A model generated the notes under the pieces. That model saw only the letters and a program-made list of their open reading frames with translations. It made no database searches and had not been told where the DNA came from. From contig CACKNR010000005.1 of the NCBI GenBank assembly GCA_902601545.1, positions 1 through 64,000 on the forward strand: a stretch of DNA of 64,000 bases, read 5' to 3'. This DNA is from an uncultured Pelagibacteraceae bacterium (GTDB lineage Bacteria; Pseudomonadota; Alphaproteobacteria; Pelagibacterales; Pelagibacteraceae). The position numbers were made by a program, and so were the translations under genes. Positions within the stretch are counted from its first letter, which is position 1. Every line of letters starts with the position of its first letter. Shown piece by piece: positions 56,667 through 64,000 of the stretch.

Positions 56667-56684
56667 TATTTATTATAATTAGAC

Positions 56685-57167
56685 ATGTCATTTAAAAACA
56701 TCACATCTAAATTTATTATTTTTACAGTAGTATTATTCTTTGTTTTTTATATCTTTAATTTTGTCACAGATAAAAAAGACGCTTTAGCCAATATTAATAA
56801 TAAACAAATTGTTGAAGTCTTTAAGACACCCTCATGCGGATGTTGTTATGGGTATGTTTTATTTTTAGAAGAGGAAAAATTCAAAGTAAAACAAACAGAT
56901 ATGAGAAGCCTTCATACAATAAAAAAAAAATATAATATCCCAGTAGAAATGCAGTCTTGTCATACTACAATTATGGGTAAATACTTTATTGAAGGACATG
57001 TCCCGTTTGAAGCAGTTAATAAATTATTAAAAGAGCAACCAGATATTGATGGTATAGCTTTGCCTGGGATGCCGATTGGCACACCAGGAATGCCAGGTGA
57101 TAAAGATGAGCCCTATGTCATTTATCAACTTAAAGATGGGAAATCTTCAATATTCATGAGAATATAA
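56685..57167 (+). CDS. DUF411 metal-binding-type exported protein
   Basis: This 160-residue protein has an N-terminal membrane anchor or signal (IIFTVVLFFVFYIFNFV). A thioredoxin-like DUF411 domain follows, with the cysteine motif KTPSCGCCYGYVLFLEEE, MQSCHTTIMGKYFIEGHVP and the methionine-rich loop LPGMPIGTPGMPGDKDEP. The family is associated with copper handling. It is followed five bases later by a cytochrome c gene. Confidence 0.88.
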   Translation: MSFKNITSKFIIFTVVLFFVFYIFNFVTDKKDALANINNKQIVEVFKTPSCGCCYGYVLFLEEEKFKVKQTDMRSLHTIKKKYNIPVEMQSCHTTIMGKYFIEGHVPFEAVNKLLKEQPDIDGIALPGMPIGTPGMPGDKDEPYVIYQLKDGKSSIFMRI

Positions 57168-57172
57168 ATTTT

Positions 57173-57622
57173 ATGATACAAAAGATAAAAATAATAAAAA
57201 CACTTATTATTATTTTTTCTTTTACCCTTTCTTTTTCTGCTAATGCCCAAACTGTTGAAGAAATTATTAAAGGCAGAAAAGCAATGTTTAGTGAAAACTA
57301 TCAAAATGCTAAAAAAATATCTATATTACTGAAATCTAAAAGAATTGAGGAAGCTAAACCTTTAATGAAAAAAATTTCAGATAATTATATAAAATTATTA
57401 GATTATTTTCCTGAGAATACAAAAGAGGGATTTAAAACAGGAGCACTACCGAGCATTTGGGAAAATAAAGATGAATTCAATACTTTGATGAAAAAAGCAT
57501 CAGATGATATGATAAAACTTGCCAAAGCTATTGAGACTGCTGAAGATCTAAGAGCAGCGCAGAAAGAATTAATGTGGAGTAATTGTTCAGCTTGTCATAG
57601 TAAGTTTAGAGCGCCTCATTAA
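57173..57622 (+). CDS. Class II-type cytochrome c (c'-like)
   Basis: The 149-residue precursor has a signal peptide (FSFTLSFSANAQ) and a four-helix-bundle pattern. A single heme site CSACH lies near the C-terminus (MWSNCSACHSKF), as in cytochrome c'/c-556. The c' proteins bind gases or carry electrons. It is probably co-transcribed with DUF411 and the following LysE gene, and a membrane cytochrome b561 is nearby. Confidence 0.87.
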   Translation: MIQKIKIIKTLIIIFSFTLSFSANAQTVEEIIKGRKAMFSENYQNAKKISILLKSKRIEEAKPLMKKISDNYIKLLDYFPENTKEGFKTGALPSIWENKDEFNTLMKKASDDMIKLAKAIETAEDLRAAQKELMWSNCSACHSKFRAPH

Positions 57623-57628
57623 ATTAAA

Positions 57629-58216
57629 ATGCAACTTTTTCCATTAATATTATTCGGTATTGCAACCGCGTTTTCTCCTGGTCCAAATAATATTATGACA
57701 TCTTATACGGCTTTTAATTTTGGTTTTAGAAAAGCCATTCCCACTATGCTTGGAGTAGTTATCGGATGGACGCTTTTAATTATTCTTTTGCAACTTACAT
57801 CTGGGGCTATTTTTCAAAGGTATGCATTTATTCAAACTACAATAAAAATATTAGGATCAATCTACTTATTATATATGGCATACAAATTATCTTTTGCAGG
57901 ACAAACAAAAGATAAAAAAATTGATCCAAAGCCAGTAACTTTTTTAAATACTTTTTGGTTTCAATTCGTAAACCCCAAAAGTATTATTGTTGGATTAACT
58001 TCAATTTCTTTATTTATTGATACACAAAATAATTATTTAAGAGACTCGATTGTTTTAACATTTGTATGGTTTTTGATGGCTGTTGGGAGCCAAACAGCCT
58101 GGTGTTTAATGGGTAAATACATGAGAAAATTCGCCACAAGTGATAAATTTATTAAGAATTTTAATTACACAATGTCTTTTTTACTTATCGTTTGTGTGAT
58201 TTTGTTCTATGTATAG
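57629..58216 (+). CDS. LysE-family transporter
   Basis: This 195-residue protein has six membrane segments with the family start FGIATAFSPGPNNIMTSYTAFNFG (PGPN motif intact), then GSIYLLYMAYKLSFAG and FWFQFVNPKSIIVGLTSISL. It probably exports an amino acid. It ends three bases before acnA, which has no separate promoter space. Confidence 0.87.
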   Translation: MQLFPLILFGIATAFSPGPNNIMTSYTAFNFGFRKAIPTMLGVVIGWTLLIILLQLTSGAIFQRYAFIQTTIKILGSIYLLYMAYKLSFAGQTKDKKIDPKPVTFLNTFWFQFVNPKSIIVGLTSISLFIDTQNNYLRDSIVLTFVWFLMAVGSQTAWCLMGKYMRKFATSDKFIKNFNYTMSFLLIVCVILFYV

Positions 58217-58219
58217 CGC

Positions 58220-60892
58220 ATGAAATTTAATAGTAAAAATTCCTTTAAATCATTAGATAATATTTCATCATCAGGTAAAGAATATAAAATTTTCAATTTA
58301 AAAATAGCCGAAAAGAATGGTTTAGACGGAATTTCAAAACTACCAAAATCGCTCAAAGTTTTATTAGAAAATTTACTTAGATATGAAGACGATATAACTG
58401 TAGATAAAAAACAGATTTTAGCAATCAAAGAATGGTTAAAAAATAAAAAATCTAATACTGAAATAGCTTACAGACCAGCTAGAGTTTTAATGCAGGACTA
58501 CACAGGTATCCCAGCAGTGGCGGATTTAGCTGCCATGAGAGATGCTGTAAAAGATAAAAATAAAGATCCAGAAAAAATAAACCCCTTATCAACTGTAGAC
58601 TTAGTAATCGATCATTCAGTAATGGTTGACGAATATGCTTCAGGAAAATCGTTTGATAAAAATGTAGAAAGAGAATTTTCTAGAAACGGAGAACGTTATT
58701 CTTTCTTAAAATGGGGACAACAAGCTTTTGATAATTTTAGAGTGGTACCACCAGGAACAGGTATTTGTCACCAAGTAAACCTAGAATATTTATCTAAAGT
58801 TGTTTGGTCATCTAAAAGTGGGAATGATTTATATGCTTATCCAGATACTTTGGTTGGAACGGACAGCCACACTACAATGGTTAACGGGTTATCCGTATTA
58901 GGTTGGGGAGTTGGTGGCATTGAAGCTGAAGCTGCGATGTTAGGGCAACCAATTTCAATGTTAATTCCAGAAGTGGTTGGCGTTGAAATAAAAGGTAAAC
59001 TTAAAGAGGGTACAACCGCAACTGATTTAGTCTTAACAATAGTGGAAATGTTAAGAAAAAAAGGTGTTGTTGGAAAATTTGTAGAATTTTATGGAGAAGG
59101 ATTAAAAAATTTAACTTTAGCTGATAGAGCAACTATTGCTAACATGGCTCCTGAATATGGAGCGACGTGTGGTTTCTTTCCTGTTGATGATGAGTCACTT
59201 AAATATTTAAAATTATCTGGACGAGATAGTGCAACAATAGCTTTGGTAGAAAAATATTCTAAAGAACAAGGGCTATGGGCAAGTAATAATGTAGAGTTTA
59301 CCGATACAGTATCTCTAGATGTAAGCACAGTTGTAACAAGTATCTCTGGACCTAAAAGACCTCAAGATAAAGTTTTACTAACTGAGGCAGCAAGTTCGTT
59401 CGCTAAAGTTTATAAAGAAAACGCTAAAAGATCTAAAGTTGTAGAGTCTGATGTTGCAGGAGCAGATTTTAAATTAAAAGACGGGGATATTGTTATTGCA
59501 GCAATTACCTCATGTACTAATACATCAAATCCAAGTGTTCTAATCGGAGCTGGACTTCTTGCTAAAAAAGCTTATGAGAAAGGTTTAAAAGTAAAACCGT
59601 GGGTCAAAACTTCTTTAGCGCCAGGATCGCAAGTTGTTACAGACTACCTAGAAAAAGCTGGCTTAAATAAATATTTAGATGAATTAGGTTTTAATCTTGT
59701 AGGATATGGTTGCACAACATGTATTGGAAATTCAGGACCATTAAATAAAAATATATCAGATGCAATTAACGAAAAAGATTTATATGCAGTTTCAGTTTTA
59801 TCTGGGAACAGAAACTTTGAAGGTAGAATAAATCCAGATGTAAAAGCAAACTATCTTGCTTCGCCTCCTCTAGTTGTTGCTTATGCTTTAGCTGGGAATA
59901 TGAATTTTGATTTATATAAATCTTCTCTTGGTAAAGATAAAGCTGGCAAAGATGTTTTCTTAAAAGATATTTGGCCGAGCAACAAAGAAATTGAAGATAT
60001 TATGCTTACCTCTTTAAATGCTGATATGTTTAAAAAAAGATATTCTAATGTTTCAGAAGGACCAAAAGAATGGAGAGAGATCGATACAGTTGACAGTGAT
60101 ATTTATAACTGGGAACAAAACTCAACATATGTAAAAAGACCACCTTTTTTTGATAATCTTCCTGATAAACCTGAAGGTTTTAAGGCAATTAATGATGCTA
60201 GAATACTTTTGTTATTAGGAGACACAGTAACTACAGATCATATTTCACCAGCAGGAAGCATCAAGAAAGATAGTCCAACGGGGGATTATTTTATGGAACA
60301 TCAAATCCAACAAAAAGACTTCAACTCTTATGGTGCTAGAAGAGGAAATCATGAAGTAATGATGAGAGGAACTTTTGGAAATATCAAAATTAGAAATGAA
60401 ATGGCGCCTGGAACAGAAGGTGGATTTACTACTCTACAGCCTGATGGCAAGGTTATGAGCGTTTATGAAGCTGCCATGGAATATAAAAAAAGAAATAATG
60501 ATTTAGTTGTCATTGCTGGTAAAGAATACGGAACAGGATCCTCGAGAGACTGGGCAGCCAAAGGAACAAAGTTATTAGGTATTAAGGCTGTGTTAGCTGA
60601 AAGTTTTGAAAGAATTCACAGATCAAATTTAGTAGGTATGGGCGTTTTGCCACTACAATTCAAAGAGGGATTTAATAGAAAAAAATTAAAAATAACAGGA
60701 GCTGAACTCATTACAATAGTTGACATTGAAAAAGGAATTAAACCAAGAGCAGAGGTAGCCTGTGAAATAAAATATAAAGATGGCACAATTAAAAAGATAC
60801 AAGCTTTGAGTAGAATAGATACTGAAAATGAAATAGAATATTATAAAAACGGAGGAATTCTTCAGTATGTTTTACGTAACATGCTCAATTAA
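58220..60892 (+). CDS. acnA: Aconitate hydratase A
   Basis: Aconitase interconverts citrate and isocitrate in the TCA cycle. The 890-residue protein has the AcnA order. [22 protein letters not shown] is followed by the cluster ligands Cys near 431 (SCTNTSNP) and the pair near 497-500 ([12 protein letters not shown]). The swivel domain carries [18 protein letters not shown], the [12 protein letters not shown] segment and [15 protein letters not shown]. Its stop overlaps the prpD start by one base. Confidence 0.95.
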   Translation: MKFNSKNSFKSLDNISSSGKEYKIFNLKIAEKNGLDGISKLPKSLKVLLENLLRYEDDITVDKKQILAIKEWLKNKKSNTEIAYRPARVLMQDYTGIPAVADLAAMRDAVKDKNKDPEKINPLSTVDLVIDHSVMVDEYASGKSFDKNVEREFSRNGERYSFLKWGQQAFDNFRVVPPGTGICHQVNLEYLSKVVWSSKSGNDLYAYPDTLVGTDSHTTMVNGLSVLGWGVGGIEAEAAMLGQPISMLIPEVVGVEIKGKLKEGTTATDLVLTIVEMLRKKGVVGKFVEFYGEGLKNLTLADRATIANMAPEYGATCGFFPVDDESLKYLKLSGRDSATIALVEKYSKEQGLWASNNVEFTDTVSLDVSTVVTSISGPKRPQDKVLLTEAASSFAKVYKENAKRSKVVESDVAGADFKLKDGDIVIAAITSCTNTSNPSVLIGAGLLAKKAYEKGLKVKPWVKTSLAPGSQVVTDYLEKAGLNKYLDELGFNLVGYGCTTCIGNSGPLNKNISDAINEKDLYAVSVLSGNRNFEGRINPDVKANYLASPPLVVAYALAGNMNFDLYKSSLGKDKAGKDVFLKDIWPSNKEIEDIMLTSLNADMFKKRYSNVSEGPKEWREIDTVDSDIYNWEQNSTYVKRPPFFDNLPDKPEGFKAINDARILLLLGDTVTTDHISPAGSIKKDSPTGDYFMEHQIQQKDFNSYGARRGNHEVMMRGTFGNIKIRNEMAPGTEGGFTTLQPDGKVMSVYEAAMEYKKRNNDLVVIAGKEYGTGSSRDWAAKGTKLLGIKAVLAESFERIHRSNLVGMGVLPLQFKEGFNRKKLKITGAELITIVDIEKGIKPRAEVACEIKYKDGTIKKIQALSRIDTENEIEYYKNGGILQYVLRNMLN

Positions 60893-62397
60893 TGAGAAAT
60901 ATCACAGTAAAAGTTCATCCATCTAAAGCGAATTTAAAAAAGAAGGACCAACTAGCATGGAAAATTGCAGAAATTTCATCTGACAAAGCAAAATTAAATA
61001 AAGATGCAATTGAGATGGTCATTAATAGAATTATTGACAACGCATCGGTTGCAATAGCGTCTTACAATAGGAAGCCCGTTGTTTCTGCAAGACAAATGGC
61101 TCTAGCACACCCCAGAAAGAATGGAGCAAATGTTTTTGGATTAAATCCTAGAGTAAAAGTTGACTGTGAATGGGCTGCTTGGGCGAATGGTACTGCAGTG
61201 AGAGAACTTGATTATCATGATACTTTTTTAGCAGCAGATTACAGCCACCCTGGAGATAACATACCTGCAATTTTAGCAGTTGCTCAACAAAAAGGATGTA
61301 ATGGATTAGATCTTATTAGAGGAATTTTAACTGGTTATGAAGTTCAAGTTAATTTAGTAAAAGGGATTTGTTTACACGAACATAAAATAGATCATATAGC
61401 TCATTTAGGACCAAGCGTTGCAGCAGGTTTAGGAAGTTTATTAAAATTAAATACAGAAACAATCTATCAGTCAGTTCAACAAGCTCTTCATACAACTATT
61501 TCAACAAGACAATCAAGAAAAGGAGAAATTTCAAGTTGGAAAGCTTTTGCTCCTGCACATGCTGGTAAGTTAGCAGTCGAAGCAGTTGATAGATGTATGA
61601 GAGGTGAGGGAGCTCCTAGTCCGATATATGAGGGTGAGGACAGTGTTATAGCTTATGTTCTTTCAGGCCCTGGAAAAAAATATATTGTTCCTTTACCAAA
61701 GGTTAATGAGCCAAAAAAAGCAATATTAGAAACTTACACTAAAGAGCATTCTGCTGAGTATCAGTCACAGGCATTAATTGATTTAGCAAGAAGTTTAAAT
61801 AAGAAAATTAAAAATTTAAATAACATAAAAAAAATTACAATAGAAACAAGTCATCATACACATTATGTAATTGGAACTGGTGCTAACGATCCTCAAAAAA
61901 TGGATCCTTATGCAAGTAGAGAAACTTTAGATCACTCTATAATGTATATATTTGCTGTAGCTTTAGAGGACGGAGCTTGGCATCATGTTAAATCTTATAC
62001 ACCTCAGAGAGCTAAGCGAAAAAGTACAGTTCAACTATGGCGTAAAATAGTAACTAAAGAGAATAAGAAATGGACAACAAAATATCATAACAAAGACCCT
62101 AAAAAGAAATGTTTTGGTGGAAAAGTTATTGTCAAAATGAAAAACGGTTCAACAATATCAGAAGAGATCAATGTTGCAGATGCTCATCCAGCCGGAAAAC
62201 GACCATTCGGCAGAAAAGAATATATTAATAAATTTAAAATTCTAACAGATAATATCATTTCAAAAAAAGAGTCACATAGATTTTTAAAATGCGTTCAAAA
62301 TTTAAGAAAATTAAAACCTAAAGATTTAAAAGGGCTTAATGTTGAAATTTTACCTAAAATGAGAAAAAGAAATAAAAAAAATAAAAGTATTTTTTAA
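60892..62397 (+). CDS. prpD: MmgE/PrpD family, probable 2-methylcitrate dehydratase
   Basis: PrpD dehydrates 2-methylcitrate in propionate breakdown. The 501-residue protein has [40 protein letters not shown] and [15 protein letters not shown] near the N-terminus, then [12 protein letters not shown] and [49 protein letters not shown] in the C-terminal half is typical of PrpD rather than distant MmgE proteins. The one-base overlap with acnA fits a pathway in which an aconitase hydrates 2-methylaconitate after PrpD. Confidence 0.87.
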   Translation: MRNITVKVHPSKANLKKKDQLAWKIAEISSDKAKLNKDAIEMVINRIIDNASVAIASYNRKPVVSARQMALAHPRKNGANVFGLNPRVKVDCEWAAWANGTAVRELDYHDTFLAADYSHPGDNIPAILAVAQQKGCNGLDLIRGILTGYEVQVNLVKGICLHEHKIDHIAHLGPSVAAGLGSLLKLNTETIYQSVQQALHTTISTRQSRKGEISSWKAFAPAHAGKLAVEAVDRCMRGEGAPSPIYEGEDSVIAYVLSGPGKKYIVPLPKVNEPKKAILETYTKEHSAEYQSQALIDLARSLNKKIKNLNNIKKITIETSHHTHYVIGTGANDPQKMDPYASRETLDHSIMYIFAVALEDGAWHHVKSYTPQRAKRKSTVQLWRKIVTKENKKWTTKYHNKDPKKKCFGGKVIVKMKNGSTISEEINVADAHPAGKRPFGRKEYINKFKILTDNIISKKESHRFLKCVQNLRKLKPKDLKGLNVEILPKMRKRNKKNKSIF

Positions 62398-63360
62398 TTA
62401 TTTGATCTTTTTCGCTAAATCATTAGCGCTTAACCAAGCATTCTCAACTTTAGGACCAATAAACCAATCAGCACACAATCCTAACCTTAATTTTTTATTC
62501 CAATAACTCTTTAAAGGTGAACCTTTCAAATTATAAGAATATTTCCATCCATGAGTTTTTTTAAAAATAATGTTATTTTTTTTGTAGCCTGTAAAGTTTA
62601 AAAATTTTGATACTAAAGTATTTTCTGCTTTTTTATTTTTTTTATAATGATTTATGTTTTTTCTTGCCCATCCAATCGATGACTGTAACGTCCAAAGTGA
62701 ATTTGAAGAATTAAATCTATTTTTACTATTTTCAAAAGCCGCCCAAGTTAAAATGTCATCATTAAATTTCATACTACTCACAGGAACAGTTCTTTGATTT
62801 TTAAAAGCTAACATTGTTGTAATATTTGGCTCCATATTTATTTTTAAATTTGATATTCTTTTTTCTAAATATTTCCCTGCAATCTTTTTTGATTGAGGGA
62901 AGGGACAAGTTAATATTATCGACTTAGCTTGAATATATTCACCGTTATCTAGTTTTATTTCCCAGAAGTATTTATTATTAAAGATTGATTTTACTGAAGA
63001 TTGAAAACTTTTTTTTATTTTTTTGGTATAAAATTTAGAAATAAAATTATTACCTTTCATACCAATAAATTTTTCTGAAATTTCTTTTTTTTCAAATGTA
63101 AAGTCTAAATGATTTCCATTCCAGATTTTAGCTTCTTTTTTTTTACAAAGAGTTTTTATAAATTTTAAAAATTCTTTTGATTTTGGAGAAATATATTGAA
63201 CCCCATGATCAAAACTTAAATTTTGTTTAAATCTTTTATTTGATGCACGGCCACCTGGGCCTCTTGCTTTATCAAGAATATGTACTGAATACTTTTTTGA
63301 GAGAAGGTAAGCTATTGTAGAGCCAGATATGCCTGACCCTATAATACAAAAATCTAACAT
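62398..63360 (-). CDS. Renalase-like FAD/NAD(P)-binding oxidoreductase
   Basis: This 320-residue flavoprotein has the dinucleotide-binding motif CIIGSGISGSTIAYLLSKK at the N-terminus, the flavin-contact segment DKARGPGGRASNKRF, and a C-terminal LRLGLCADWFIGPKVENAWLSANDLAKK. This is the bacterial renalase/amine-oxidase-like pattern, oxidising off-cycle dihydronicotinamides or amines. Substrate unproven. It abuts prpD tail to tail and shares its first base with the upstream TerC-like gene's stop. Confidence 0.82.
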   Translation of the reverse strand: MLDFCIIGSGISGSTIAYLLSKKYSVHILDKARGPGGRASNKRFKQNLSFDHGVQYISPKSKEFLKFIKTLCKKKEAKIWNGNHLDFTFEKKEISEKFIGMKGNNFISKFYTKKIKKSFQSSVKSIFNNKYFWEIKLDNGEYIQAKSIILTCPFPQSKKIAGKYLEKRISNLKINMEPNITTMLAFKNQRTVPVSSMKFNDDILTWAAFENSKNRFNSSNSLWTLQSSIGWARKNINHYKKNKKAENTLVSKFLNFTGYKKNNIIFKKTHGWKYSYNLKGSPLKSYWNKKLRLGLCADWFIGPKVENAWLSANDLAKKIK

Positions 63361-63977
63361 TATAAGAATAAAAATTTATATTTTTCATTAATTGAAAGAA
63401 CTTCATAACTAACAAGTCCTCCAATTATCAATTGTATTGAAATTACTAAAATTACAAATAAGCCTAAATATCCCAGCCACATATGTTTTTTTATATAATC
63501 AGCAAAATAACTTGCAAGAGTTGCGATTAAAAATACTGATAGCAGCAATCCTATAACCATTAAATGAAAATTACCTTTCGAAGCAGCTACTACCGCGATA
63601 GTGTTATCAAAGCTTAATGTTAGATCAGCAATTAAAACTTGATAAACCCCAACACTAAAGCTTTTAGTTTCAGCTGATTTTACTTGTGGTGTTTTAATTT
63701 TATTTTTACCAAAAAAATCTTGTCTTAAATTATTTATAACCCATAAAAGCAAAACCCCACCTAAGATTTTAATCCAAGCGAATTCAAATAAATAATTAGC
63801 TCCGGATGCAAAAACAATTCTGAACAGGAATGCTGCAGCAACACCCCATGCTATAATTTTTCTTCTATTATCTGTTGCGAATCCTGCAGCAATTAAACCT
63901 ATTATGATCGCGTTATCCGCAGCCATAACAATATCTATGAGGATAATTTGTACTGAAATAATTACTTGCTCTAACAT
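63360..63977 (-). CDS. TerC-family membrane protein (YjbE-like)
   Basis: This 205-residue protein has six to seven membrane segments and the TerC acidic motifs DIVMAADNAIIIGLIAAG in the first helix and ADLTLSFDNTIAVVAASKG in the middle; both Asp-Asn pairs are intact. Members are linked to metal (manganese, calcium) homeostasis. The start is close to the right window edge, so upstream control is not visible. Confidence 0.87.
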   Translation of the reverse strand: MLEQVIISVQIILIDIVMAADNAIIIGLIAAGFATDNRRKIIAWGVAAAFLFRIVFASGANYLFEFAWIKILGGVLLLWVINNLRQDFFGKNKIKTPQVKSAETKSFSVGVYQVLIADLTLSFDNTIAVVAASKGNFHLMVIGLLLSVFLIATLASYFADYIKKHMWLGYLGLFVILVISIQLIIGGLVSYEVLSINEKYKFLFL

Positions 63978-64000
63978 TCGAGAATCAATGTATATAAGGT

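Overview
The window is AT-rich, densely packed alphaproteobacterial chromosome. It most resembles the Pelagibacterales (SAR11). The grounds are median gaps of a few bases, many 1-8 nt gene overlaps, a circularly permuted two-piece tmRNA, a SAM-II plus SAM-V riboswitch pair in front of metY, and a large share of ABC, TTT and DMT transporters. I see no rRNA, tRNA, CRISPR array, insertion sequence, integrase or phage gene. The species call is inference from gene content, not from a search.

Layout. (1) 1-3677, minus strand: a cell-surface/glycan block of three SAM-dependent methyltransferases (the first cut by the window edge) and an SGNH-type hydrolase, followed by the permuted ssrA gene (3704-3961) and a polytopic membrane protein. 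(2) 5381-11701: thyX, an Mrp/ApbC ATPase, the protein quality-control run hflK-hflC-DUF2065-degP, and miaA. (3) 11739-16737: branched-chain amino acid synthesis (ilvI, ilvH, ilvC, leuA). (4) 16748-22742: the rod-shape operon mreB-mreC-mreD-mrdA-rodA and a bactofilin. (5) 22788-26949: a D-amino-acid dehydrogenase-like oxidase, a DMT exporter, a 2-hydroxyacid dehydrogenase whose reading frame is interrupted, and two tandem paralogous lipoproteins. (6) 27005-32217: a sulfur/thiol block (metY with its riboswitches, gshB, gshA, a VOC protein, cysE, msrB). (7) 32333-37378: mixed small genes (histidine phosphatase, CcdA, ribokinase, glutaredoxin, DUF2805 protein, LysE). (8) 37457-43258: a first branched-chain amino acid type ABC system joined to an AzlCD exporter. 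(9) 43278-47278: glutarate 2-hydroxylase (glaH/csiD) beside a TctCBA transporter. (10) 47440-50430: an outer-membrane barrel, DoxX, AbrB-type membrane protein and a ProC-like reductase. (11) 50434-55302: a second Liv ABC system. (12) 55367-63977: CsaA-like protein, a small redox/metal group (DUF4396, cytochrome b561, DUF411, cytochrome c), LysE, aconitase plus PrpD, a renalase-like flavoprotein and a TerC-family protein.

How the genes work together: the window covers uptake and efflux of amino and organic acids, BCAA and sulfur amino acid synthesis, and cell elongation. The most informative non-coding region is the roughly 300-base metY leader. It holds a promoter, a SAM-II aptamer with a matching antiterminator/terminator, a SAM-V aptamer over a ribosome-binding site, and then two short overlapping reading frames. 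Their two near-identical SD-plus-start segments can compete for one complementary arm. This, several apparently leaderless promoters, an 18-residue ORF abutting glaH, and the interrupted dehydrogenase are the main points for a second look.
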